From SVTX01 sp045602385 (GTDB lineage: Bacteria; Bacillota; Clostridia; Oscillospirales; CAG-272): DNA of 35,599 bases. Positions 1 to 8,833 of the stretch are shown here, in pieces (within the stretch, counting starts at the first letter, position 1; every line of letters starts with the position of its first letter). The stretch lies in the NCBI GenBank assembly GCA_045602385.1, contig JAZSBL010000027.1:1-35599 (forward strand). Reading direction: 5' to 3'. Both the position numbers and the translations under genes were made by a program. The notes beneath the pieces were generated by a model that did not search any database, was not told the DNA's origin, and saw only the letters and a program-made list of their open reading frames with translations.

Positions 1-3000
1 CGCGTTCTCACTGAGATCCTCAAGCTTGCCGTTTATAAACGCCTTGTTTGCGTCGCGCACCGTAGTAAGCACCATGCGATACATGTCATATACCGACTCA
101 AGCTGCTCAAGCGACATCTCGCTTATCGGAACGTTGCCGACCTTCTCAAGAACACTCGATATGCGGTCCCCGATCACCTTCGCCTCGGCACGGTAATGCG
201 CAGGGTAATTCACGTCCCCGGCATTGTTGTGAATATCCTCGTAAGCCTTCTTCATAACGAGAAGCTTGTCCGCAAGCAGCTCACTGTTGCGCTGCTTCTT
301 ATCACGAAGCGCCTGAAGCGCCTCGATCTCGATAGGGTCGGTGGCAACGGCGATCTTTTGGTCAAGGTTCGCCATATCGCGCTCATAACGCGCAACCTTC
401 TCCGCATTGATGTCGAACGCCTCAAGTGCAGCCGCAACGGCGTCCTGAAGCCCAAGCTTAACGTTGCGCTCCTTGTTGCCCTTGCGGAGAAGTGTATCAA
501 GCTCCGTTACCACGCGCTGTATCTTGTGTTTCATTGCGGTCTTGTTTCTACCCTCAACACCCTTCTTGCGGGATTCTTGGTATCTCTTGGCCTGCTTGTC
601 AAGTGCCTCGCGTGCTCTTTCTCTCTGCGCGTCCATCTTGACACGCGCCTCTTCCTTGGCCTTAGCAACCGCCTGCCTTTTAGCACGTTCCAGCACAGAC
701 TGAAGCGGCGCGGTAGCTTCAAGCATTATAAGGGACTTGTCCTTTTTCTGAATCGCACTCTCAAGCTCCGTTTTCCTCTGCTTAAGCTCATTAAGAGTGA
801 TCTTGTCACGCGGACCGGGAGCGAACGAAAGCTCGCGGATCTTTGCGTTCACCTCGGAAAGCTCGGCTTCCATGGCGTCGAGAGCCTTTACTCTGCTCTT
901 GTACTTTCTCAGCTCTCTCTTGTCGCTCTCGCTTGAAGCAACACTCTCAAGAGCATTGGCCAAGATCTCACGGTTAGACCGCTCCTGCTGAACTTCTGCA
1001 GCGGTAGAATCATCTGCATTTTCATTGAGAAAATCGAAAAATTCAAGGTCTTGGGAGGCGTTGCCGGATGATTTGCCTTTTTTGTGTGATACATCTCCCG
1101 TTTCCTGCATATACTTACTATGACCACCTTGGTCAACGTAGCCCGCTTTTTCAAATGCAAGGCGAACAGCTGACGGCGTTTCTGTCTCTTTTGTAGAAAA
1201 AGTTTTATTTTTTTGACTTTCCCACTTGACATTTGCCCAAAAGTGTGCTATATTCTTCTCAAGAACATCTTTTCGTATGGCTGCTTGGGGATTGGACCCT
1301 CGTACCCCAGCGAAAAGATGTTCTCCTTTTTTTGAAATGTCAAGTATTCTTCCATCAATTATAGCGTTTTGTATATCCCATTGCAACTGAGCACGTGGAT
1401 AAATTGTAATTGTCTTATTGGCATCCACCCTTCGTCCATCTTGCAGTCCTTTGGTGTCCACCTCTTCCACTACTACGGCATATCCATTTTTTCCAGTTTG
1501 AATGTCGCGAATAACCTTATCAGTAACAAGAACTATTCGGCTCTGCCTCTTATTTCCCTTCTCATCTGGAGATGCAGCAAATGCAACAACAGGCGATTCC
1601 GATTTCTTGAGAATTTCTATAAAATCCTCTTTCCCAATACCATGATAATTGTCCTGCTTTCTATAGTAGGGCTTTTTATTATACTCCTCTTCGGTAACCA
1701 GAGAAGAATATGCTTTTGATGCAGGCATATAAAGGGCAAGTGCTTGCGCACCAATAACATCCGTCATAAAGTTTGACGTTTCGCCAAGGTAAACCTCGTT
1801 TTTGGAAGCATCAAATTTTCCTTCAAGCACCAAATCGAGATCTTGTTCAAGATTGGTTGAAATAGAGAATCTGGCTTTAGCCTCGCTCGCTGCAGGCGGG
1901 CTCCTTGCCTCTTTAGCGCTCTCCTTGACTTCGCCCTTGAGCTTGGCAAGGAATTCGGAGTTGATTTCCCCAAGCACCTCTACAGGAGCAAAGGCATTCA
2001 TATCACCGTAGCCGTCGCAGATGATCTCGACCCAGATCTCCTCGGGTGTAAGTCCCGACCCTTCGTATGCCTCGGCGTATCGATCAGCTATAAACTTCAC
2101 GTTTTCCGCGCCGTAAATATCCTCAATACGCTCCTTGACCTCGTTAGGATCTATCTCCCCGCGGTCGATCATATCGTGGCATATCTCGTGTCTCATCAGC
2201 TGATCAGATGTGTAATCGGGATGATCCGCACGAATAAACACCTCATCGCCCTGTATGTATCCTCTGACAGATGCGATTTTATCACCAATCAAAACACTAA
2301 GATTTCCTCCGGCGAAGAAAGTAACCTTGAGCCCTCGGCTCTCGGCGTCCTTTTTCGCTTTTTTCATTGATGCGGTCTCACTGCCGGGAGCGATAAGCTT
2401 TACTTTCTTGGCATCAACTCCGCCCTTGATTCCGAGAGTCTTTGCACTTACTTCTTTTCCATAAGTGAGCGAAGCTGCTTGGCGGTCACGGGGTCTGCGC
2501 TCTGCTTTTTGTGTTTGATTCTCTCCTGTGTAGCCTTCCACGTCGGATACTTGTCCGCGGGAATTCTCACCGTCATTCCGTTCGCCGCCGTCGCGTAAAC
2601 GTACGCCTTCTTGTTGTTGCCCATTCTGAGCCTCCTTGTTTGCTATATTTGTTGTACTATTCGTGGACTTCGTAGACTGCACCACCATCTCCCCGGCACG
2701 GTAGGCCTGGGCGATCGCGCTATCAGAGAGGACGGAGGTGATATTGCCGGAGATCTCCGAGATCTCGGTGCCCTTCTTGCCGGCAACGTAGGCCTTGTTA
2801 TAAGCCTCAGCGTACACCTCGGGCGCGACAACACCCCTCTCGCCCGCGTTCTTTACGTCGTTGGCATAACTGACCATAAGACTGCGCTCGGCGATCTCAT
2901 CCATATTAAAATGAGCCGCATACGTGGCAAGCACATTGGCGCTCGACAGCCTCGCCGAATTCTTCTGAAGCGGCGTTATCGCCTGGCGAAGATCTCTCAC

Positions 3001-4836
3001 CGTAACCTCGCCCGCCTTGTACTTGGTGCCGGTGAGCTCCGAAAGTACCTTAAGCGCCTTCTTGCTGTTCGCAACCTTGCGCAGCTCCGCGTTGCTCACG
3101 TGCTCACCATAGGCGATTTTTGTCAACGTGTCCGCCATTTGTGAGCGCGTCTTCTTGTCGGAGATCTCTGCGGAGATCTTCTTTTCTATAGCTGCCGAGG
3201 TTTGCTTCCGCGCACTGGCATCTACGGTGGCGAACTGTTTGTGAGTTGATTCATCAACTGTTATACCCGACAGAACATCCTCGTAAATTTTTATTTTTTC
3301 TCTTCGGGTAAGACTTTGACCATTTTTTGTCGCCTCGGCCAAGCGTGATTGGTATGCATCGTCAACAAATGCCTGCCCATCCGAAGTCAAACCCGTAACA
3401 AAATCTCTTTTCTGGCCTATAGACTCGACCAGGCTTCCCTTTCTTGTGCCCGGAACAAGTCCACTCTGCGCAACACCACTTGTTATCGCTCCTACAATAA
3501 ACTGCTCCAAAAGATTTTCGTCTTGTAAGATTTTGTCAAAATCTTCTTCGGGAGTTAATATTCCTTTTTTTGCATGTGCAGTAAGATAGCCTGCGATAAC
3601 TTCTTCCGCGCCCTCTGCACCTGCTTTTACGGAATATTCTAAAATGTTTTTTAGTCCTGTCTGGAATGCTTTGTTGGAAATGTTTTTCGTAATTACATCC
3701 CCCAATTTCTTCGCAAGAACATCGTCAATGGACGAAATACCCTTACTAAAGCCGATAGCATTAACAGCTTTGCCCAAGCCGCCAAATATAAGCTCAGAGC
3801 CTGCATCTATCGCTCCCTTAACTGCACCGTATGCCACAGCTGCGCCATCTGTAGCGTTGTTTTGGTAAGCTTCACTCATGCCCCCGCCCATGGAGGAAGC
3901 GCCCATAAGTCCGGTAGTGAGCGCCGTCACGCCCGCACTGCCAAGGCCTGCAGCGCCGGCCAAACCACCGGTTAACATAATTGCTCCAACTTGTCCCAGA
4001 CCCTGAGCGACTGCGTCCGATGATTCGCCGAACACGGAATATTGATCCAGCCATTCATTGGGAACAGCGAAGGCCTTATCGGTATAACTGTCGGCTGTAA
4101 TTCTCTTCAGATTGGACGCAAATTCATCCGCACCCGCAAGATCAGCAATCCCTGCTACGCCATATGATGCCAAGTCTGTCACGCCTTCTACCAAGCCGGT
4201 CACACCTTGTGCTGCATTCACTATTATGTCGCCAAGCGAGGCCCCAACTGTTCCAAGCACATCTCCGGCTTGGTATCCATCATCAAACAGGTCACCGCCC
4301 TTAAAAAATCCCGCAGATTCCTCTTGTTCCTTCTTCGCGGCCGCAAGAGCCGCCTGGTATTGAGTCCAATAATCATTGATAGCAGATGCACCCGACATAA
4401 TGCCGTCATACTTACTAAGATTTCCATTAAGAGTATTTACTACATTGTTATAGTAATCATTCCCTAAATAGTCCTTATACTCGTCTACCCATTTTTTAAT
4501 TTCTGCCGCATCTTTTTCAAGCTTGCCCTTGGTCTCCGAGAGCGCAGATACCCACCCAGATGGATTTGACTCCATTTCCCAGTGGATATTATCCGCATTC
4601 TCAAATCTTCCTGCACGGCTTATATACGATTCATAAAATGACTTGTTTTTATCTGTCCAATTTGAGATAGCATGCTCCAAATACGCGACAACCTTTGGGA
4701 GATTGATTCGCTTGTTATAGTCAGCAAAATCAAATCCGATGAAATTTGTCCCCGCAATAGTGTTGCCACGTAGCCTTTCCGTAGCAATATATTCGTCAAA
4801 ATCAAAATTGCTATAGTCATTTTTTCTCGTTGACAT
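1..4836 (-). CDS. Giant polyvalent virion protein, 3'-partial (at least 1612 codons)
   Basis: The frame is open from ATG 4836 to the left edge without a stop. The start has an AGGAGG site and lies 11 bases after the previous stop. Residues 1-175 are helical and charged. Residues 190-360 are rich in Gly/Ala and hydrophobic, like the membrane-active parts of podovirus ejection proteins. A motif AGAEGAEEV lies near 405. Residues about 725-800 form a low-complexity linker. A zincin-like metallopeptidase module follows, with HEICH at 883-887 and a downstream EIWVEIICD stretch (E937, D941). Residues about 1012-1175 resemble the MuF-C/PBECR class of phage nuclease toxins (LGETSNFM at the start, PVVAFAASPDEKG, then ANKTITIYPR). 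The visible C-terminal part is coiled coil. Its place at the end of the tail operon suggests a protein injected with the DNA. The domain calls are family recognition without a search; catalysis is inferred. Confidence 0.85.
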   Translation of the reverse strand, partial: MSTRKNDYSNFDFDEYIATERLRGNTIAGTNFIGFDFADYNKRINLPKVVAYLEHAISNWTDKNKSFYESYISRAGRFENADNIHWEMESNPSGWVSALSETKGKLEKDAAEIKKWVDEYKDYLGNDYYNNVVNTLNGNLSKYDGIMSGASAINDYWTQYQAALAAAKKEQEESAGFFKGGDLFDDGYQAGDVLGTVGASLGDIIVNAAQGVTGLVEGVTDLASYGVAGIADLAGADEFASNLKRITADSYTDKAFAVPNEWLDQYSVFGESSDAVAQGLGQVGAIMLTGGLAGAAGLGSAGVTALTTGLMGASSMGGGMSEAYQNNATDGAAVAYGAVKGAIDAGSELIFGGLGKAVNAIGFSKGISSIDDVLAKKLGDVITKNISNKAFQTGLKNILEYSVKAGAEGAEEVIAGYLTAHAKKGILTPEEDFDKILQDENLLEQFIVGAITSGVAQSGLVPGTRKGSLVESIGQKRDFVTGLTSDGQAFVDDAYQSRLAEATKNGQSLTRREKIKIYEDVLSGITVDESTHKQFATVDASARKQTSAAIEKKISAEISDKKTRSQMADTLTKIAYGEHVSNAELRKVANSKKALKVLSELTGTKYKAGEVTVRDLRQAITPLQKNSARLSSANVLATYAAHFNMDEIAERSLMVSYANDVKNAGERGVVAPEVYAEAYNKAYVAGKKGTEISEISGNITSVLSDSAIAQAYRAGEMVVQSTKSTNSTTNIANKEAQNGQQQEGVRLRDGGERNDGENSRGQVSDVEGYTGENQTQKAERRPRDRQAASLTYGKEVSAKTLGIKGGVDAKKVKLIAPGSETASMKKAKKDAESRGLKVTFFAGGNLSVLIGDKIASVRGYIQGDEVFIRADHPDYTSDQLMRHEICHDMIDRGEIDPNEVKERIEDIYGAENVKFIADRYAEAYEGSGLTPEEIWVEIICDGYGDMNAFAPVEVLGEINSEFLAKLKGEVKESAKEARSPPAASEAKARFSISTNLEQDLDLVLEGKFDASKNEVYLGETSNFMTDVIGAQALALYMPASKAYSSLVTEEEYNKKPYYRKQDNYHGIGKEDFIEILKKSESPVVAFAASPDEKGNKRQSRIVLVTDKVIRDIQTGKNGYAVVVEEVDTKGLQDGRRVDANKTITIYPRAQLQWDIQNAIIDGRILDISKKGEHLFAGVRGSNPQAAIRKDVLEKNIAHFWANVKWESQKNKTFSTKETETPSAVRLAFEKAGYVDQGGHSKYMQETGDVSHKKGKSSGNASQDLEFFDFLNENADDSTAAEVQQERSNREILANALESVASSESDKRELRKYKSRVKALDAMEAELSEVNAKIRELSFAPGPRDKITLNELKQRKTELESAIQKKDKSLIMLEATAPLQSVLERAKRQAVAKAKEEARVKMDAQRERAREALDKQAKRYQESRKKGVEGRNKTAMKHKIQRVVTELDTLLRKGNKERNVKLGLQDAVAAALEAFDINAEKVARYERDMANLDQKIAVATDPIEIEALQALRDKKQRNSELLADKLLVMKKAYEDIHNNAGDVNYPAHYRAEAKVIGDRISSVLEKVGNVPISEMSLEQLESVYDMYRMVLTTVRDANKAFINGKLEDLSENA
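2448..2624 (-). CDS. Nested 58-aa protein in an alternative frame of the giant gene
   Basis: Starting at ATG 2624, preceded by AAGGAGG at ideal spacing, a 58-codon frame runs to TAA at 2448. It lies wholly inside the giant gene, one base ahead of its frame. The product begins MGNNKKAYVYATAANGMTVR and ends in a basic tail (LRSLMEKK). Its composition is ordinary for a folded small protein and its codons match its neighbours. The giant protein over the same bases (residues about 738-796) is low-complexity and rich in Arg, Gly, Gln and Asp, as expected when the other frame carries the constraint. No function is recognised; the YVYATAANGMTVRIPADKY stretch may be a small beta fold. The gene may once have been separate and been engulfed when an upstream stop was lost. 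I am fairly confident that it is translated, not certain. Confidence 0.65.
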   Translation of the reverse strand: MGNNKKAYVYATAANGMTVRIPADKYPTWKATQERIKHKKQSADPVTAKQLRSLMEKK

Positions 4837-4847
4837 AAGTATCCTCC

Positions 4848-5933
4848 TTAATCCCTTACATGCGCATCTCCACCCAGGAGGCGTCCCATGCCTCCACTGC
4901 CACCGGAAAGGTAGCTATTATTGACTTTAAATACTCCCTTAGCCTCGTCCAAGGAATCTGGGACAGCCTCGGGGAAATATACCTGCAAAATATTATTGGC
5001 ATGATCCCTCGGTAATCCGGACTGCATCATTAACCTTAAATAAGTTTGGAGTGATTCTTTTCCCTGGTCTGCCCATGTTTTAGCCTCGGAATAAACCTTG
5101 ATGGCAAATTCGGGATCCAAAGTAGGTGCTGCAGTTGCTTGATTATAATACGCATCCATTTCCGCTTTAGTCATTCCGGTAATAGCTTTCCATCCGGCAT
5201 TGTTATCCCTTACACCGTACCTTCTGGCAATTGTTTCGAGGTCCTCGCCGTTTGCGATTCTCGCAGCAATATCCCCAAGGTTGTCCGCATGCCTCTTTTC
5301 GGCATGTGCTGATTGCGCTTCATCATATACCTCGCGCCAAAAGTCCACGCCATATGTAGAACCCTCGAAGAAATCCGCGGGCGTGCCTTCACCGTCGGTA
5401 TCAGCCGCACCTATCATGCCGTCACCATCCCAGTCGTGATTATCCCAGTCAAAGTCCTCGGAGCCCAGCAAAGTCTTCAACTCGGTGTCCTTGACCGATT
5501 TGGCATCTTTATCCAGCTGATACTGCCACTCGGTATTGTATCGGTCATCACTGACATTATCGCGATACTCCCCATACACACGATCATAGTCACCCTGCGC
5601 GAGCGTTACCTTATCACGGGCTCTGGAATATTCATCGTTATACATAGAGCGCGCCACATCTTCAAGCTGTGACATATAGTTGTTATAAGTCTGCTGAGCG
5701 GCGGTTGTAGCATAAGAGGACGCCATTCCGCCTGTGCGCGCCGCCACCTGGCCGAGCGTGTCCTTCATGGCCTGCTGCCCCTGCTGCTCGTAACTCTTTT
5801 TTAAGCTGCCGTACATTGAACCCTGTTTGAAGCTATCATAGTTCATAGCATCAAGCGCCTCCGTCGCACCGTCCAGCTTCACCTTCGCGGATTCTACGTC
5901 GTCGTCATATATTTTTTTATTAGTGCCTGCCAT
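4848..5933 (-). CDS. Putative ejection (internal virion) protein, 361 aa
   Basis: Start ATG 5933 has an AGGAGAT site 8 bases upstream and lies just after the 63-aa gene. The first 125 residues are helical, Gln/Ala/Ser/Tyr-rich and carry a GQVAARTGGMASSYATTAAQ segment, a composition typical of podovirus DNA-ejection proteins. Residues 167-178 (DWDGDGMIGAAD) match a calcium-binding EF-hand/dockerin loop, with acidic residues at 167, 169, 171 and 178. The C-terminal half is helical (repeated AKTWADQG- and LDEAKG-like segments) and ends in a Gly/Ser-rich tail. It lies between the propeller tail protein and the giant polyvalent protein, which fits one part of a multi-protein ejection set. The role is inferred from position and composition; no family was matched with certainty. 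Confidence 0.7.
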   Translation of the reverse strand: MAGTNKKIYDDDVESAKVKLDGATEALDAMNYDSFKQGSMYGSLKKSYEQQGQQAMKDTLGQVAARTGGMASSYATTAAQQTYNNYMSQLEDVARSMYNDEYSRARDKVTLAQGDYDRVYGEYRDNVSDDRYNTEWQYQLDKDAKSVKDTELKTLLGSEDFDWDNHDWDGDGMIGAADTDGEGTPADFFEGSTYGVDFWREVYDEAQSAHAEKRHADNLGDIAARIANGEDLETIARRYGVRDNNAGWKAITGMTKAEMDAYYNQATAAPTLDPEFAIKVYSEAKTWADQGKESLQTYLRLMMQSGLPRDHANNILQVYFPEAVPDSLDEAKGVFKVNNSYLSGGSGGMGRLLGGDAHVRD

Positions 5934-5934
5934 A

Positions 5935-6126
5935 TTAAATATCTCCTGTCTTGTTATTTTTCAGCGAGGCAAGCTCTTTGGCCTGCGCCTCGCATTTTTT
6001 TGTAAGCTCTGCGATCTTCTGATCCTGCGTCCTCGCGTCGAATTCGATTCTCTCGCACATGTAGATGATGTAATCCTCAACGCTCACAGGTCCGCGCTTG
6101 CTGTATTTCTTCGGTAATACCGCCAT
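5935..6126 (-). CDS. Small coiled-coil protein, 63 aa
   Basis: ATG 6126 was chosen because GGAGGTGTGAT lies directly before it; an upstream ATG at 6207 would overlap the tail gene by 80 bases and lacks a site. The product starts MAVLPKKYSKRGPVSVEDYI and its C-terminal half is a charged helix with heptad character (KIAELTKKCEAQAKELASL). It overlaps neither neighbour: the tail gene stops at 6128 and the next gene starts at 5933, so the three are probably co-translated. No function is recognised. Short coiled-coil proteins at this place may be chaperones or adaptors for ejection proteins; that is inference. Confidence 0.65.
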   Translation of the reverse strand: MAVLPKKYSKRGPVSVEDYIIYMCERIEFDARTQDQKIAELTKKCEAQAKELASLKNNKTGDI

Positions 6127-6127
6127 A

Positions 6128-8476
6128 TCACACCTCCGAGCCCACGTGATACTCGCGGAGGATATCGTGAAGCACGAACTCTCCCTTACCGCGGAGGCGT
6201 ATCTCAAACTTGTCGCAACGCGCTATCGGCAAGCGGATCGGGATTATTCCCTTGTTCGCGCCGACTATCTTGCCCGCCTCACACCACGGTCCGTCATCGC
6301 CACGGACCTCGATTATCATATAAGATCCACGCGGTAGCTCTGCACGCATGAGAAGTCTGGAATAGGTCTTTTTCCCCTCGATCGTCTCGTAGAATGGCAC
6401 GAACTGCACCATCCATTCAAGATCTGACGCATCATCCAAGGCGTTCATCTTATAAACCCTTCCGTTGTCATCCGCAGCATACAAACCGGTTGGTGTTCTC
6501 ACGAAGTCTGTGATGCGGTCACCCGTAATTTCCTCGAGTGTCCACAAATTAAGACGAGTATTGTAGCAAAAAAGACGCACCATATCGTCATCGTTGCCCA
6601 GCGCGATATAATAACTTACCCCATCCGTGCCGGCAACGGCATCGAAATACAGCGGCATCATATCCCCAAAGTTTCCTGAAATCAGTGTAGGAATGCCTCC
6701 CGTGTAGGCAAATATTCCATTCTTGCCCTTATAATAAAGCACCTCGTTTATAACAACGAGAGACCTTTCGCTGCCGGTATCAAGACCGTCAACATTGTAT
6801 GAATAGAGGGCGAAATCTCCGGGCGTGTATCCCGTCAACTTGTAAATCTTATCCTCTTTGAGGAAAAGCACCGAGTCACCGTAATTACAGCACCCGGTAA
6901 AATTACCCTCACCACCTACCGCAACCGCGAAGCTGTCGGTTGATACACCCTCGTATGCGTACATATTCGTGGGATCTCCGAGAGCCGAAACGTATATGGT
7001 CTTCTCCGCGTTGTTGACACCGTAAAGTCGGTTGTCACGCTCGCAGATAAATTCAAGATCGGGCACCCTGCGTTCAATTGTCACAGTAGCATTAGCATCA
7101 TATGTGTGCTCCGTAAATGTGTCCGCCGAAGTATATAAAACGTCGTTCTGTTTGTCGGCAATAATAAACGAAATATCATTGCTGACGGCTGTCTTTTGGC
7201 CATATTCGTTTTCACTGTCAAATGTTGAGCCTTTAATTACTACGGCGTCACCTTTTTTGAAGTTAGCGAAACAATTCGTATATTTTATTATTGAGAGTTT
7301 TTTCTCTATCGGACATTCAAAATCCTCCACTTGACTGTTTCTCGTGGTAATGTGGAATTGATCATCCTCCACCGTAACATTGGACACGGTATACTTTTTC
7401 TCGGCGTTTCCAAAATAAATAACATCCTCTGACGATACCTGTCGTATATCCTCTGCCTGCCACCCCAAATAGTTGATAGTGAACGCTCCGCTAAGGATCT
7501 CATTTTCACTATTATGATATGTATTGGAAAGACCTATCGCAGTGCCCGTATTTATACGCACCTCTCCTCTGACAACTACGTTGTTGTTTTCATCTGTTAT
7601 GCTTATTTGTTTGCTTGTTTGGACATTGTAAAAGGGTCGGGATGTCCTTATGTAATACAACGGGCAACGGAGATTCTCCGCATGATCATCAGAGCCCTCA
7701 CTGGCAGGCGTACCGGTCACTATATATCTATCACCATCTTGTGATACTTTGCCATCTTCAACTATATAAGAACCACCATCGAAAGGGCAACAGTAGAATG
7801 TACCGGAGAGTTTAGGTGCACCTTCCTCGGTTTCAATCGTAATTATGTTATTCTCACATGTAACCGTCACCATCCCATAATATTTAGCAGGAGCAATATA
7901 TCCGCCTTTGCCAAACATATAAGTGCCTTCTGGTAGGATTATAGGCTTGGGGACGATATTTCCACTAAATATGTTGTCTTCCAGCGTACCGCCATATCCT
8001 TGGATTGCCTTAAAAGAGGGGGTAAATACTATAGAATTATCTGTAAAAATGGCTTTTTGCCCCCCCGAAGTCGCTATAGCTCCAAGAGCACCTGCCACCC
8101 AATCGCCATCCACCTTTTCTATATAAATCTTATCAGGATACACCACAAGCTTGGCATTTATAACTGCAAGCCATCTCTTATGATCGCCTGGGAGCAGGGA
8201 AATGCCTAAATCCCCTACAAAAATTTCGGCATCTCCGTAGCCGGCATCCCTCACCGTCACAATTTCACCCTGAAACACTGTCATCGCAAGAATCTCATCC
8301 CCTTCAGATACCAGCTCCCTCGTCTTCCTCGTCGTCAACCTCGGATACTTCCGCGCGGATATACCGTAGCTGTCGGCTATGTCGCCGGGCTTGAAATTTG
8401 AGGAAATATTATAATTTCCTATCGGTATCATCACGCTCTTATTCTTCTCCATGCTGTAAGGTATTTTAGGCAGCAT
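6128..8476 (-). CDS. Tail hub/stabilisation protein with beta-propeller features (P22 gp10-like)
   Basis: About 782 residues, almost all beta-strand in character. The diagnostic stretch is in the middle: CERDNRLYGVN, then IYVSALGDPTNMY, then AVGGEGNFTGC and DSVLFLKEDKIYKLTG. This series recurs in the propeller-like tail proteins of P22 gp10/T7 gp12 type, which close the portal channel and carry the tail tip. No signal peptide or membrane segment is seen. ATG 8476 has a GGGAGGGG site at good spacing; a TTG two codons earlier is possible but too close to that site. It lies between the small connector-like gene and the ejection genes, the normal place in podovirus genomes. The fold class is well supported; its exact place in the tail is inferred. 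Confidence 0.8.
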   Translation of the reverse strand: MLPKIPYSMEKNKSVMIPIGNYNISSNFKPGDIADSYGISARKYPRLTTRKTRELVSEGDEILAMTVFQGEIVTVRDAGYGDAEIFVGDLGISLLPGDHKRWLAVINAKLVVYPDKIYIEKVDGDWVAGALGAIATSGGQKAIFTDNSIVFTPSFKAIQGYGGTLEDNIFSGNIVPKPIILPEGTYMFGKGGYIAPAKYYGMVTVTCENNIITIETEEGAPKLSGTFYCCPFDGGSYIVEDGKVSQDGDRYIVTGTPASEGSDDHAENLRCPLYYIRTSRPFYNVQTSKQISITDENNNVVVRGEVRINTGTAIGLSNTYHNSENEILSGAFTINYLGWQAEDIRQVSSEDVIYFGNAEKKYTVSNVTVEDDQFHITTRNSQVEDFECPIEKKLSIIKYTNCFANFKKGDAVVIKGSTFDSENEYGQKTAVSNDISFIIADKQNDVLYTSADTFTEHTYDANATVTIERRVPDLEFICERDNRLYGVNNAEKTIYVSALGDPTNMYAYEGVSTDSFAVAVGGEGNFTGCCNYGDSVLFLKEDKIYKLTGYTPGDFALYSYNVDGLDTGSERSLVVINEVLYYKGKNGIFAYTGGIPTLISGNFGDMMPLYFDAVAGTDGVSYYIALGNDDDMVRLFCYNTRLNLWTLEEITGDRITDFVRTPTGLYAADDNGRVYKMNALDDASDLEWMVQFVPFYETIEGKKTYSRLLMRAELPRGSYMIIEVRGDDGPWCEAGKIVGANKGIIPIRLPIARCDKFEIRLRGKGEFVLHDILREYHVGSEV

Positions 8477-8491
8477 ATTCAACCCCTCCCC

Positions 8492-8833
8492 TCATATCGA
8501 CCAATTGCCGTGATTTCTGGCGCCGTAGCTGCGAAGGTACCACGCGCGGGCGTCAGCCATCGCATCTTGGAATATCGCCTGATCGTTGGCGTATAGCGCG
8601 CTCTCGCCGTTATAATAGTCTATCTTGGCGGCAAGATATTTGACGTAAACGTCCTCGTGCGCCTCGGGCATTGAAAGCTCTATGTCTTCGGGAAAATTCT
8701 TTGTGGGCGGCTTCTTGCCCATCATCTCGCAGACCGTGCATTCAAGCTCATACGCCCACGTGTACTTCTGCTCCTCCGGGATCGTGTTCAATCTCAGGTC
8801 GTCCGCCCTGGCTATCGCTGTATTTATTCTCAT
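8492..8833 (-). CDS. Putative head-completion/head-tail connector protein, 113 aa
   Basis: ATG 8833 is preceded by GGGAGGCAGAGGCCT; a GTG- or TTG-type extension upstream to 8911 would have no site. The product is helical with two conserved-looking acidic and aromatic parts: LNTIPEEQKYTWAYELECTV, then a segment from DVYVKYLAAKIDYYNGESAL onwards that ends in RAWYLRSYG. Size, helical content and the place directly before the tail hub suit a connector/adaptor ring subunit such as P22 gp4-like or gp6-like proteins. I do not recognise a specific family. The first 86 bases overlap the end of the preceding membrane protein gene in another frame. Confidence 0.65.
   Translation of the reverse strand: MRINTAIARADDLRLNTIPEEQKYTWAYELECTVCEMMGKKPPTKNFPEDIELSMPEAHEDVYVKYLAAKIDYYNGESALYANDQAIFQDAMADARAWYLRSYGARNHGNWSI

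Noticed and set aside
196..936. 246-codon plus-strand frame in the left part
   Set aside because: Antisense shadow of the coiled-coil region of the giant protein; Leu/Arg-rich, no ribosome binding site.
2611..3144. 177-codon plus-strand frame
   Set aside because: Antisense shadow of the giant gene, no start signal.
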